In this document: positions 1 to 11,385 of the stretch, one piece after another | How the letters are laid out: the number at the start of each line of letters is the position of its first letter | Position numbering within the stretch: position 1 is the first letter of the stretch | Origin: Haematobia irritans | Lineage: Eukaryota; Arthropoda; Insecta; Diptera; Muscidae | Direction of reading: 5' to 3' | Length of the DNA: 64,000 nt | Assembly: GCF_050003625.1 (NCBI RefSeq) | Contig: NC_134399.1 | Span: 34,922,671-34,986,670 of the forward strand | Made by a program: the position numbers and the translations under genes | Notes under the pieces: model-generated | Database searches by the model: none | What the model was told of the DNA's origin: nothing | The model's input: the letters and a program-made list of their open reading frames with translations, nothing else

Positions 1-99
1 GCACTCAGTGATAAGAGAGAAGTTCACCAATGTGGTATCACAATGAACTGAATAGTCTAAGTGAGCCTGATACTTCGGGCTGCCACCTAACCTAACCTA
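1..99 (+). mobile_element. SINE 3' end with CCTAA-type tail
   Basis: This is the 3' part of the tRNA-derived SINE seen more completely at 34482-34809 and 46613-46949 on the - strand. It ends in TGCCACCTAACCTAACCTAT. The last ~75 bases also match the end of the LINE at 3655-3794. The 5' part lies outside the window. Confidence 0.75.
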
Positions 100-106
100 T
101 ATATAG

Positions 107-243
107 TCGATCCCCAAAAATAATCTACCAAAATTTTATTTCTATAGAAAATGTTGTCAAAATTTTATTACTATAGAAAATTTTGACAAAATTTTATTTC
201 TATAAAAAATTTTGTCACAATTTTATTTCTATAGAAAATTTTG
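107..243 (+). repeat. 29-bp array with leader (short)
   Basis: The leader CCAAAAATAATCTACC is followed by about four 29-bp units containing the palindrome TTTCTATAGAAA. The same leader begins other arrays near 21040, 29990 (- strand) and 32930. Confidence 0.85.
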
Positions 244-436
244 TTTAATATAAATCCCGTATGGACTAACTTACAAATGAGAAGACGGTGTTAATATATT
301 GTAAGATACCTTGCCATCGGCAAGTGTTACCGCAAACCAAGTAATTCGATTGTGAATGACAGTCTTTAGTACAAGTTTCTATGCAGTCCATGGTGGAGGG
401 TACATAAGATTCGGCCTGGGCCGTATATACTTGTTA
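244..436 (-). mobile_element. 153A family, 5' terminal fragment
   Basis: Read on the - strand this starts AACAAGTATATACGGCC, continues through TTATGTACCCTCCACCATGG, and then runs into the CGAATTACTTGG module. This is the standard start of the 153A family (compare 14608 and 59189). The internal units are absent. Confidence 0.7.
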
Positions 437-868
437 TATATTTTTATGGACCAAATTATGCATAAATATTATCTGGGAGCATAACTATTATAGATCATAA
501 CGAAAGGAACCAATTTTTCCATGATTGTTAGAATGTATATACTGACATCATGTGCTCAATTTCAACAGCATCGTATGAAATTTGCTTCCCCAAAAGGCTC
601 CGAAACTCAAATTTGGGGTAGCGGTTCATATGGTATTCCGATATGGCCCATTTACAATATCGTCCGACCTTTAGAAACAACAAAACAACTATACGTGAAA
701 AGTTTCAAGTCAAAAGCTGGTTTCGTCCGAAGGTTGGCGTGATTTCATCCGACGGAAGGAATTTGGTAAATCGACAAAGAATGTCACCATGACCAAGAAT
801 ATATATACTTTATGGGGTCTGAGACCAATATTTCGATGCGTTATAAATGGAATGGTGGAGGGTATAAA
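437..868 (+). mobile_element. 153A family, 3' half
   Basis: One decayed 153-bp unit is followed by the family's distal module, with landmarks GATATGGCCCATTTACAAT and TATATACTTTATGGGGTCTG. It ends in GGTGGAGGGTATAAAAA. It abuts the - strand 5' fragment head to head, so the locus is rearranged. The apparent open frame is a property of the repeat. Confidence 0.7.
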
Positions 869-929
869 AATGGAGTCCCTCCATCATGTTTTGGGATTTG
901 GGGAGTCTGTGAAACCCCCAACCGTGCTG

Positions 930-1325
930 CATTTTCAGGGGTTCAATGTTACTGTTATGTCACTTTAGTGGCAAATTTGCAACTTTTTAAAGCGTTAACA
1001 CTTTGGTGCCATATGTTATGTTGAGCCTCGACGTGCCATACATTTTGACATTTTTGCGCCACCTTTTTGTCTTGTTGTGCCACTTTTTAATTAAGCCCCG
1101 TTTAAATGCAATAGTTTTCGTAAATTTCTGTGCCGGATCTATTTAAATCACGGATGTGATCGGTGCCGTGAGATAAAATCGAGCTAATTCATGGAGCACT
1201 TTTTCCTTATCTAATGATAGTGTTATCGATTGTGGCACCTAAAACTATGCAAAGGAAAAATTCTGTATTAGCCAAATCAGGTTCTACCATGAATTTTTAA
1301 TTTCAAACATTAATGTTAGATGAAA
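930..1325. repeat. Dispersed GTGCCAC-type repeat
   Basis: Spaced GTGCCA/GCCAC motifs (950-1090) precede a stretch resembling 36560-36835; shared landmarks include AATAGTTTT, CACTTTTTCCTTCTC/TTATC and the GTGATCRNTGCC module. An inverted relative is at 14195-14515. The family is not identified. Confidence 0.55.
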
Positions 1326-2214
1326 TGCCCTCAAGAAAATGTCTTATTATTTAGCGATCTACTTAATTATTCAAAGATAACTGTATTGTCATACAGTTAA
1401 AAATATTTAAATGTTAAAAGTAGGCTACAAAATTATTTCATATTTAAATGAAATATATGGTCCTTCGATGTCAGCTACTATGTAAACTGAACTTAGTGAA
1501 ATATATACTAAAGAATACTTCGATGCCACTTAAATTTTTTCTAGGATGTGATCAATACCATATCTGGGTATGGTTTCACTCGGTTGCAAATACTTAGCAA
1601 AAGGTTCTTTTCGTGGATAGTTGGTGGATATTGAGTCATGACCGGGGTGACTAAATGTTTTTTTGCTTAGGACTATTGTAGTGGATCCACCTCAACAGAA
1701 ATGATGCGTTGCAAAATACTTCTGCTTTGTTGCCTTTGGAGTAGCTAATTCCAAGTTTCCCGCAAATGCTGTTTTGTTGACACGAAACTTGTCCAAACAA
1801 AAAACTGTGGTGTTTATCCCTCGGGCAAATGGCACATACTGAATATAATGAATTGATTGTCTGGTGCGTGTTTCGTTTTCGTATCCATGAATGAGACTAT
1901 CATTTATTAAATGATCGCAAACATATTTAAATAAGACTCCTAAATGTATGCTATACAAATTTTATGATGATTAAAGGAATTAAATCATTATTAAAAGGCC
2001 ATTTATAAAAAACATAAATATTTAAATAATTAAAACTATGTAATATAAATATTTAGAAATAAAATAAAATAAATTTAATTAGCCAATTTAAAATATTATT
2101 TATAATGCTAAATAAAAGCCAACAAAATAGTTTTGAATTCAATTGTGTGAAATACCAAACTTTTTGAAAACTGTTTTGGTTATAAAAAAAATTAAGCACG
2201 CAAAATTAATATAA
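1326..2214. other. AT-rich stretch, nothing recognised
   Basis: No coding signature, structured repeat or transposon end was recognised. The part from about 1960 to 2200 is extremely A/T-rich, with TAAATATTTA-like motifs. Confidence 0.5.
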
Positions 2215-2218
2215 CTCT

Positions 2219-2794
2219 ATGATGAAAAAGATGCCACCCTGTGCCGTTAAGACCTTAGTTGAGGAGTCACTAAAAACAAAGACAAAACTCATTATGGGAT
2301 GCGATGCAAATGCACATCATAGTATTTGGGGAAGTAGTGATACTAATGCAAGGGGAGAGTCGCTAATAGAGTTTATTTTGCGTACTAACCTGGTAGTTTG
2401 CAATAAGGGAGATGCACCAACCTTCGTCACCAGGAACAGACAAGAGGTTTTGGACGTAACGTTGACCTCTCCGGAACTGAATGATAAGATATCTGAGTGG
2501 CAAGTTTTGAGGGAACATAGCTTCTCAGATCATCGCTACATCAGTTTCAGATTGGCTGTTCGTACTTCAAAGACCATATTTCCGCCAAATGTTAGGAAAG
2601 CTGATTGGAATAGGTATAGGGAATCGTTCAATTCGATGATACCGGAAATGCCGGAGACAAATATGAGCACTGTGCAAGATATCGAACACGCAGTGGAGCG
2701 GATTACTAAGGCCTTCAACATTTCACTGAAAGCTGCTTGCCCTAGAGGAAAGCCAAGGGGAAAAATCGGCCGCCATGGTGGACTACGGAGTTAA
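2219..2794 (+). pseudogene. LINE AP endonuclease domain (partial, frameshifted)
   Basis: The translation contains GCDANAHHSIWGS, near residue 28, and SDHRYISFRL, near residue 103. These are the DxNxHH and SDH catalytic blocks of LINE-type AP endonucleases, which nick target DNA. The N-terminal third is missing. Near 2755-2765 the frame is lost: the sequence that should read PPWWTTELSNMRK is shifted by one relative to the endonuclease frame and continues in the frame of the following piece. The first methionine is probably not the native start, because the similarity looks 5'-truncated. Inactive. Confidence 0.85.
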
Positions 2795-3654
2795 GTAATA
2801 TGAGGAAATCCTGCAGGAAGCTCTTTAACAAAGCAAAGTCCACAAGAGCTCTGGAGGATTGGGACACTTACAAGATGAATCTGAGAGAATATAAACGAGA
2901 ACTGAGAAGGTCTCAACAAAACTCTTGGGATGATTACTGTAGCAGTATTGAGAATACGTCAGAGGCTTCCAGACTACGGAAGGTACTAGCATCCACTAAC
3001 ACCGCTCCAGGTTTCATTAAAACATCGGAGGGAAATTGGACAACGTCCAGTCCGGCCATCAACTGCCGCAAATCTCTCAATGAGATGGCTGAGCAGTACA
3101 ATATTCACCTAATATGGGTGCCTGGCCATAGGAACATACCGGGGAACTGCGAAGCGGATGAGTTGGCAAGGCTAGGGACTACCTTACATATTCCAGGGGA
3201 ACTAGAATTTGTTGGTATGCCCCTAGCTACCTGCAAGCTCATGCTGCGTGAGAAGGCTGTTAGGATGGCAAATGTTCGATGGGAGAATTGCAAGGGTTGT
3301 AACGACACCAAGCAAATATGGCCCCATTTCAACTTAAACCGCACACTAGATATGCTAATGTTCTCGAGACGTCAGATATCACTCCTGATATCTGCTATAA
3401 CGGGTCGCTGCCTGATAGGCGATTTTGCAAAAACTATTGGCGCGAAGTATAATGACTATTGTATGAGCTGTCATGATGCGGAGGAAAAAGAATCAATTAA
3501 ACACCTCTTGTGTGAGTGTCCTGCATTTTGTGTAAAGCGCAAGCAACTTTTAGGAGCATATAGCTTCAGATTACTGGCGGATCTGGAAAACGTTAACTTA
3601 AGCAGTTTGCTAATGTTTTTGGAACAATCTGGTTGGTTCAACAAAGAAAAATAA
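2764..3654 (+). pseudogene. LINE linker fused to RNase H C-terminus
   Basis: The frame opens with the linker after the endonuclease (PPWWTTEL, then a basic helical stretch to about 3040). At GNWTTSS it jumps to NCRKSLNEMAEQ, which belongs to the second half of the RNase H domain (compare the less deleted copy at 45507-46355). RNase H residues that can be seen are WVPGHRN and CEADELARLG. The C-terminus has YCMSCHDAEEKESIKHLLCE, a CxxC-x10-HxxC knuckle. The deletion removes the entire reverse transcriptase and the first RNase H aspartates, yet keeps the frame open for 284 codons after the internal ATG at 2800. No function is expected. Confidence 0.85.
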
Positions 3655-3794
3655 TCAAGAAGGTTCAGCGGTTAAAACTAGAAGTGCCCATATGTAATAG
3701 GTACTTTTAGTTAATGTGGTATCACAATGGACTGAATAGTCTAAGTGAGCCTGAATCTTAATCGGGCTGCCACTTTAACCTAACCTAACCTATG
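3655..3794 (+). repeat. LINE 3' UTR and pentanucleotide tail
   Basis: The block GTGGTATCACAATGGACTGA through GGGCTGCCACTT is followed by (TAACC)n. The same block, with a few substitutions, ends the SINE at 1-99. Confidence 0.85.
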
Positions 3795-5236
3795 ATGAAA
3801 AATGATATTCACCTTTTCGATTTGGAATGTTTAGACTAATTGAAACTAGTCTCTACCAGAGAGCGAGCATTTTATCTAAACTTAAAAAATAAATATTTTG
3901 TTCTTTTTTTTGTTTTTTTTTTTTTTGGTTTTTTGTCATTCGATAACTTGTCGCATAACATTTTGATTTTATTTCGTTAAATTAATATTTAGTATGAACA
4001 TTTGATTTATTTCGGTTTTGTTTGCTTAAGTCTATTCTAGTTTCTACAGTTACTGATTAATGAATGGGGTATCCAATTTAGACAACATTTTTTTTTTTGA
4101 CGAGAATGTAATTATTCAACGGAACATTCTACAAGTTTATGATTTATCCGCTGCTCTTCAATATGGTGCGATTCAATTGATTTTATTTCCGTTAATTCAA
4201 AATTTTCATGATTATTGAAAACTAATACACTTGTTTACTTGTCTATCATGCGCCTGCCCATTTCAGCAATAGGGAGATCAAGCATAACACAAGAGTATAA
4301 TTTATAGGCCTTAGAACTATTGAAGAAACCCTGTTGGAAATTATCAAACAAAAAATTATAGACAAACCATAACAATTCATAGTCCAATTGTCTTTAACAT
4401 AAACATCTCGGTTGTCACACGCTCCCTCACCACCACCATCTGCTTTATGGTATTTATGTTATAGCTTTTATTGTCAAATTTTTATTGAAAACAATTAAAT
4501 GAATTAATTTGACAACCATAAACACAAAAAAAAAAGACAAACAAACGAAAAAAGGGACCACTCTCTACCACTAGCACTCTATAAAATAATGGGAAAAAAT
4601 AATCAATTGGTTTGGCAACATAATCTAAGAAATTACTTGGTGGTCTTATGGCATTTGTGGTGGCTAAATACCCTAACACATAAAATGAGACCAATTTACA
4701 GGCAATCAAAAAATATCCATGCCTAAGGGTGTATGTGGAGAAAGTTTTTTTTTTTTTTAATTTTCCTTATTGTCTTGTTATTGCATTTCAAATGGTTTCC
4801 AATAAATTTTCAATTAAATCATCATGTCTTTCCTGGTGTTTTTCATCCCCCTCCTCCTCCACCACTACCCCTTATTCAACTAAAGTTGTGCGTTTCTAGA
4901 CTATATTGTTGTGATGGATTTAACTTTCAGACCTTTGCCTTTTATATAGAATTCATCAAACTTTAAACGGCGTCCAATGTCCGTCCTTCCTGTCTACCAT
5001 AGTGCTTTTGCTCCTCTCTGTGTTTGTGCCTGTGTAATTTCGTTGCAAGTATTCCCCATTGTCTGAAGTTATTTTGTGTTTTATTGGATTCTTGTTGAAA
5101 TGCATTGCATTTAATTAAAAATGAACATAAATTGTTGTACTGCAATAGGGATGTACATTCACGAAAGGGTGTGTCAACTGGGGAGTGGCAGAAATTGCAA
5201 AAACAAAAATTATAATAAAATAAAACAGCCAAGAGA
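3795..5236. other. AT-rich non-coding, nothing recognised
   Basis: Homopolymer runs (T at 3903-3926 and 4743-4757) and a C-rich patch (CCCCCTCCTCCTCC, about 4848-4862). Short open frames here lack codon or motif support. Confidence 0.5.
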
Positions 5237-5373
5237 CATCTTGGAATTGGGAAATTATGTTTTTTTTTTTTTTTAATTATCCTAACGAGTTTAAAATATG
5301 TACTTTTTGGTACCAAATTGTACAAACATTTCAATTATTTTCAACTACCCAGCAAAAACAGCACGCCAATTTC
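5237..5373 (+). repeat. Duplicated array flank, copy 1
   Basis: Contains GAATTGGGAAATTATG, a T run, CTAACGAGTTTAAAATATG and TTTTGGTACCAAATTG, and ends in TTCAACTACC. The whole flank recurs at 7969-8096, again immediately before a 29-bp array. Confidence 0.85.
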
Positions 5374-7968
5374 CTCAAAATGTTAATTCTATAGAAAATT
5401 TTGTCAAAATTTTATTTCTTTAGAAAATTTTGTGAAAATTCTAGTTGTAAAGAAAATTTTGTCAAAATTTTATTTCTATAGAAAATTTTGTCACGATTTT
5501 ATTTCTTTAGAAAATTGTGTGAAAAATTTAGTTCTAAAGAATATTTTGTCAAAATTTTATTTCTATAGAAAATGTTGTCAAAATTTTATTTCTATAGAAA
5601 ATTTTGTGAAAATCTTATTTCTATAGCAAATTTTGTCAAATTTTAATTCCTGTAGAAAATGTTGTTAAAATTTTATTTCTTTAGAAAATTTTGTCAAATT
5701 TGAAATTTTATAGAAAATTTTGCCAAAATGTACTCAAAATTTTATTTCTATGCAAAACTTTATCAAAATTTTATTCCAAGGAAAATTTTGTCAAAATTTT
5801 ATTTCTGTAGAAAATTTTCTCAAAATTTTATTTCTATAGAAAATTTTCTCAAAATTATTCTTCTACAGAAAATTTTGTCAAAATTTTATTTCTATAGAAA
5901 ATTTTGTGAGAATTTTATTTATAGCAAATTTTGACAAAATTTTATTGCTATAGAAAATTTTGCCAAAATTTTAGTTCTATAGAAAATTTTGTCAAAATTT
6001 TTCTTCTACAGAAAATTTTGTCAATATTTTAGTTCTACAGAAAATTTTGTCAAAATTTTATTTCCTTAGAAACTTTACTCAAAATTTTATTTTTATACAA
6101 AACTTTATGAAAATTATTCCAAGGAAAATTTTGTCAAAATTTTATTTCTATAGAAAATTTTGTCAAAATTTTATTTCTATAGAAAATTTTCTCAAAATTT
6201 TATTTCTATAGAAAATTTTGTCAAAATTTTTCTTCTACAGAAAATTTTGTCAAAATTTTAGTTCTAAAGAAAATTTTGTCAAAATTTTGTTTCTGTAGAA
6301 AATTTTGTCAAAATTTTATTTCTATAGAAAATTTTGTCAAAATTTTATTTCTATAGAAAATTTTGTCACGATTTTATTTCTTTAGAAAATTGTGTGAAAA
6401 ATTTAGTTCTAAAGAATATTTTGTCAAAATTTTATTTCTATAGAAAATGTTGTCAAAATTTTATTTCTATAGAAAATTTTGTGAAAATCTTATTTCTATA
6501 GCAAATTTTGTCAAATTTTAATTTCTGTAGAAAATGTTGTTAAAATTTTATTTCTTTCGAAAATTTTGTCAAATTTGAAATTTTATAGAAAATTTTGCCA
6601 AAATTTATTTCCTTAGAAACTTTACTCAAAATTTTATTTCTATGCAAAACTTTATCAAAATTTTATTCCAAGTAAAATTTTATTACTGTAGAAAATTTTC
6701 TCAAAATTTTATTTCTATAGAAAATTTTCTCAAAATTATTCTTCTACAGAAAATTTTGTCAAAATTTTATTTCTATAGAAAATTTTGTGAGAATTTTATT
6801 TCTATAGCAAATTTTGACAAAATTTTATTGCTATAGAAAATTTTGCCAAAATTTTAGTTCTATAGAAAATTTTGTCAAAATTTTTCTTCTACAGAAAATT
6901 TTGTCAAAATTTTAGTTATACAGAAAATTTTGTCAAAATTTTATTTCCTTAGAAACTTTACTCAAAATTTTATTTTTATACAAAACTTTATGAAAATTAT
7001 TCCAAGGAAAATTTTGTCAAAATTTTATTTCTATAGAAAATTTTGTCAAAATTTTATTTCTATAGAAAATTTTCTCAAAATTTTATATCTATAGAAAATT
7101 TTGTCAAAATTTTACATCTATAGAAAATTTTGTCAAAATTTTTCTTCTACAGAAAATTTTGTCAAAATTTTAGTTCTAAAGAAAATTTTGTCAAAATTTT
7201 GTTTCTGTAGAAAATTTTGTCAAAATTTTATTTCTATAGAAAATTTTGTCAAAATTTTATTTCTATAGAAAATTTTGTCGAAATTTAATTTTTATAGAAA
7301 ATTTTCTCAAAATTTAATTTTTATAGAAAATTTTCTCAAAATTTATCTTCTACAGAAAATTTTGTGAAAATTTTAGTTCTACAGAAAATTTTGTCAAAAT
7401 TTTATTTCTATAGAAAATTTTGTCAAAATTTTACTTCTACAGAAAATTTTGTCAACATTTTATTTCCTTAGAAACATTACTCAAAATTTTATTTTTATAC
7501 AAAACTTTATCAAAATTTTATTCCAAGGAAAATTTTGTCAAAATTTTATTTCTATAGAATATTTTGTCAAAATTTTATTTCTATAGAAAATTTTCTCAAA
7601 ATTTTATTTCTATAGAAAATTTTGTCAAAATTTTTCTTCTACAGAAAATTTTGTCAAAATTTTAGTTCTAAAGAAAATTTTGTCAAAATTTTGTTTCTGT
7701 AGAAAATTTTGTCAAAATTTTCTTTCTATAGAAAATTTTGTCGAAATTTAATTTTTATATAAAATTTTCTCAAAATTTAATTTTTATAGAAAATTTTCTC
7801 AAAATTTATCTTCTACAGAAAATTTTGTGAAAATTTTAGTTCTAAAGAAAATTTTGTCAAAACTTTATTTCTATAGAAAATTTTGTCAAAATTTTATTTC
7901 TGTAGAAAATTTTGTCAAAATTTTATTTCTATTGAAAATTTTGTCAAAATTTTATTTCTATTAGGAAT
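5374..7968 (+). repeat. 29-bp tandem array (about 2.6 kb)
   Basis: Head-to-tail 29-bp units AAAATTTTATTTCTATAG + AAAATTTTGTC with variants (TTCTACAG, TTCTAAAG, GGAAAATTTT). Higher-order structure is visible: the rare variant TCACGATTTTATTTC occurs at 5491 and 6366, 875 bp apart, and the TTTCCTTAGAAAC variant at 6061, 6944 and 7463. Because 29 is not a multiple of 3 and the unit lacks stops in all + frames, long FYFYRKFCQNFISIEN-like open frames appear; they are not genes. Confidence 0.95.
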
Positions 7969-8096
7969 TAGGAAATTATTTTTATTATTTTTTTTTTTTC
8001 AATTATACTAACGAGTTTAAAATATGTACTTTTTGGTACCAAATTGTACAAACATTTCAGTTATTTTCAACTACCTGCAAACAGCGTCGCCAATTC
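7969..8096 (+). repeat. Duplicated array flank, copy 2
   Basis: Near-copy of 5237-5373, including CTAACGAGTTTAAAATATG and TTTTGGTACCAAATTG. It shows that array plus unique flank were duplicated in tandem, with a period of about 2.7 kb. Confidence 0.85.
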
Positions 8097-9172
8097 CTCA
8101 ATATTTTATTTCTATAGAAAATGTTGTTAAATTTTAATTTGTATAGAAAATTTTGTTAAAATTTTATTTCTTAAGAAAATTTTGTCAAAATTTTATTTCT
8201 ATAGAAAATTTTGACAAATTTTAATTTCTATAGAAAATTTTGTCAAAATTTTATTTCTATAGAAAATTTTGTCAAATTTTAATTTCTATAGAAAATGTTG
8301 TCAAAATTTTATTTTTACAGAAAATTTTGTCAAAATTTTATTTTTACAGAAAATTTTGTCAAAATTTTATTTTTACAGAAAATTTTGTCAAAATTTTACT
8401 TCTACAGAAAATTTTTTCAAAATTTTATTTCTATAGAAAATTTTCCCCAAATTTTTCTTCTACAGAAAATTTTGTCAAAATTTTAGTTTTAAAGAAAATT
8501 TTGTCAAAATTTAATTTCTATAGAAAATTTTGTCAAAATTTTACTTCTACAGAAAATTTTGTCAAAATTTTATTTCCTTAGAAACTTTACTCAAAATTTT
8601 ATTTTTATACAAAACTTTATCAAAATTTTATTCCAAGGAAAATTTTGTCAAAATTTTATTTCTATAGAAAATTTTGTCAAAATTTTATTTCTATAGAAAA
8701 TTTTGTCAAAATTTTATTTCTATAGAAAATTTTGTCCAAATTTTATGTCTATAGAAAATTTTGTCAAATTTGAATTTTTATAGAAAATGTTGCCAAAATG
8801 TTATTTCGTTAGAAACTTTTCTGAAAATTTTATTTCTTTAGAAATTTTTCTCAAAATTTTATATCCATGGAAAATTTACTGAAAATTTTATTCCAAGGAA
8901 AAATTTGTCAAAATTTTATTTCTATAGAAAATTTTCTCAAAATTTTACTTCTACAAAAAATTTTGTCAAAATTTTAGTTCTAAAGAAAATTTTGTCAAAA
9001 TTTTATTTCTATAGAAAATTTTGTCAAAATTTTATTCCTACAGAAAATTGTTATCAAAATTTTAGTTGTACAAAAAATTTTGTCAAAATTTTATTTCTAT
9101 TGAAAGTTTCATTTCTATAGAAAATTTTATTTCTACAGAAAATTTTGTCAACATATTATTCCTATTGAAAAA
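8097..9172 (+). repeat. 29-bp tandem array
   Basis: Same unit and the same rare variants as 5374-7968 (TTTCCTTAGAAAC at 8573), consistent with the tandem duplication. Ends at CCTATTGAAAAATGG. Confidence 0.95.
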
Positions 9173-10379
9173 TGGACAGAATAGACAACCTTAGTTTATC
9201 CGTAAATCCATTCTCAAACACAAAAAAAAATTATAACGTTGAGCCAAAGTAATCCATCATACGTTTCCCAACAACCCTTTGTATATAGGCTGTATAGTTT
9301 TTTTTTTTGAAGTTCTGCCATTTTTATAAATTCTACGTCAGTTGCTTAATTTATTGCTGGTTGGTTTTGGGTGCTTACACATTGAACTTTTGTAAAATTT
9401 ACAAAAAAAAAAAAAAAACAAAAACAACAAAACCTCTTTAGTTTCATGATCAAATGCATCATTTGTCGAAGTGATTCATTTTTAGTACAAGTCAAAGGGC
9501 TCAGCTGTTGTTCAGCTATAGTCGTCATGTCATGCCAATGTTCTGATCTGCTAAGGCAATTCAGTTTGAGCTCTTAAAACAAAAAAAAATATTTCTGTTT
9601 TCTGACATGGAATGATGGTGGTTTGTTTTACTTTTTCTTTGTTTATTTTGTGGACACTTCATTTATTTCATACAACTATACGCATTGTCAAAAACAAAAT
9701 ATAAAATTGTTATTTATTTTGGAAGTTTATTTTCCCCTTTTTTCTCTCTGTTTTTGCAAGACAAAAAATTTCATTCACTGAAATATAAAAGCGATTCATT
9801 TGTATTTCATTTCATTTTGCTTTTTTTTTCGATTTTTTCGACAATTTTGTGGGTGTCAGAGACAAACTGCCACCATGTTTATTTTGTGTTTATTTGTGGG
9901 AGATCTCATACCAATTGGGATATTCGTATGAGTTTGCTGTTTTTTTTTTGATATTATTAAAATAATAGACACATTGTTTGACAGATGATTCATTTTTAAA
10001 TGGTTTATTTATACATATTTATGGTAAACAATTTCAATGAATTTCAAATAAAATTGAAAAAAAGAGTATTTTAAAAACCGCATGTGGGATCATATGGCTG
10101 GCAAAGTATTGAAAATAGTAAAGCATGAAGAGAACATTTTGCTAGGATATATAAAAAAGAAATGATGATGATTTGAGTTTAGCTTTTACTCGAAACTTGT
10201 TGGCAAATTCTCATATTAGGTCTCATTTCGTCATAATATTCACAAATGTTGTGTTAGAATGAGGTAAAATTTTCTAAGTACATATCTTCGCAATCCTAAC
10301 AAAATCCCCCTCCGTGAAATCTACCAGACACCTACGTTAGCTAAATAGTGTTGTCAGTAGTTTCCTGGCTCTTGTCCCC
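9173..10379. other. AT-rich non-coding, nothing recognised
   Basis: Poly-A and poly-T runs (9301-9310, 9403-9418). No coding or transposon signature recognised. Confidence 0.5.
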
Positions 10380-10695
10380 AAATTAGAACGCTTACGTCCC
10401 CAAAAATCCCCAATTTAAACTAAAATTTCCCACAAAAATCGCCAATAAAAATATTTTTTAAAAAATAGGGAATTTTTGTTATTCCTTCTTTTAGCACTTT
10501 TTCAAGAATGTAGAAGGAGAGAATTTCACATAAACCATAACTCAAAACCTGATTTATTATACTGAACAAAATTTGAAAATTCCCCACAAAAATCCCAAAA
10601 TTTCTTGAAATTCCCCACACCAAGTCCCCAATATAAAAATTTCGTGCCCATCTACAAAAAAAAAATCCCCGTTTTGGGGAAAATCCCCAAGGCTG
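10380..10695. repeat. TCCCCA-rich imperfect repeat
   Basis: TCCCCA/TTCCCCAC motifs cluster at both ends (10376-10440 and 10578-10692), ending TCCCCAAGGCTGGAAACAC. It probably belongs to a dispersed repeat, family not recognised. Confidence 0.45.
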
Positions 10696-10699
10696 GAAA

Positions 10700-10832
10700 C
10701 ACGGCCAATATTACATAAATATTATACTGCTCCGCCATATCCTTGAGAGATTTGCGGCATTCTATGACCATTTTCGAGTTGAGGAACACAGAGTTTAAAG
10801 ATTTTATTACAGTTTGGCTGTCTGCTACATAT
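10700..10832 (-). mobile_element. LINE RNase H fragment
   Basis: Closely resembles 46050-46165 (GAGAGATTTGCGGCA, TTTTCGAGTTGAGGAACACA, GATTTTATT). It encodes, with substitutions, the region between the RNase H catalytic parts on the - strand. Isolated fragment with no tail. Confidence 0.75.
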
Positions 10833-10875
10833 CAGCCACCCTGACTCATCATATCAGTCACCCTGGCTGATATGT
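10827..10875. repeat. 12-bp inverted repeat
   Basis: ACATATCAGCCA at 10827-10838 is the exact reverse complement of TGGCTGATATGT at 10864-10875, with a 25-base loop holding related CAGTCACCCTG motifs. Function unknown. Confidence 0.6.
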
Positions 10876-10883
10876 CAGGCAAC

Positions 10884-11385
10884 AAAGTGCTATAGTTTTT
10901 CAAAAATCGACAAAGCCATCACACGCTGCACAGAAATGGCTTTGCGCCCTCATGAGATGATCGTCACTCCAAAATGTCCTAGGCTCAAAAGTCCCACGGA
11001 TGGAGATAATATGATTTTCGGTGCCTGTTAGACGGTCGAAACGGATCGAGAAACATCGGTTTAAAGCCATTCTTGATTGATGCGTGTTGAGTGCGACGAT
11101 GCTGTATGTTTGAATGTCCATGGTCTATGTTTATCTGCCCAGGTCATTGGTCATTTTTTACCCTATAGTCGATGGCCCACACAATTACCATTGGCGGCGT
11201 TGGAGCTATGGTGGCCATTCGAAGGTGGACATTTTCAGCTGACCTCTTTGGCAAGTAAACCCGAACATTATCTTTGTTCCCAAACTGCTCAATTTGGAAT
11301 GGCTTCTCATCGAAGAAAAGCAAATTCGGTACCTTCGTACGTACAACCGAAGTTCCTCCTTGGTTCACCTCTGGATTCAATTACA
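10884..11385 (-). pseudogene. Mariner transposase relic, DD37D-like
   Basis: Reading the - strand from 11380, the frame gives LLFFDEKPFQIEQF, the first catalytic Asp block, then NVRVYLPKRSAENVHLR and PPMVIVWAI. After a frame change near 11140 it gives WTFKHTASSHSTRINQEWL, where mariner-type transposases have the second catalytic Asp; here the Asp block is already damaged. The distal third is only faintly recognisable. The pattern resembles the mori (DD37D) branch of mariner more than Himar1. Several stops and frameshifts are present and no inverted repeats were found. Old, inactive copy. Confidence 0.6.

Larger units (their letters stand above)
2215..3794 (+). mobile_element. Internally deleted non-LTR retrotransposon
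   Basis: This is a 5'-truncated LINE with an internal deletion. It holds the C-terminal half of an AP-type endonuclease, a linker, then directly the second half of an RNase H domain and a Cys/His C-terminus, then a 3' UTR ending in TTTAACCTAACCTAACCTA. The reverse transcriptase is missing. Related fragments are at 10700-10832, 45373-46360 and 48651-49410. RNase H after RT, the CxxC...HxxC motif and the AP endonuclease place it in the R1/LOA/I group of non-LTR elements; the exact clade is not decidable by eye. Confidence 0.85.

Noticed and set aside
1..99. A telomere because of CCTAA repeats
   Set aside because: Only 2-3 pentamers, always at the end of LINE or SINE copies; flies lack TTAGG telomeres.
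8240..8581. Long FYFYRKFCQNFISIEN-type open frames in many places on both strands
   Set aside because: They are translations of the 29-bp array, which happens to lack stops in all + frames of its unit. They start and end wherever units mutate.
5374..9172. 29-bp direct repeats resembling a CRISPR array
   Set aside because: Units abut with no spacers, the context is eukaryotic, and the repeats vary continuously.
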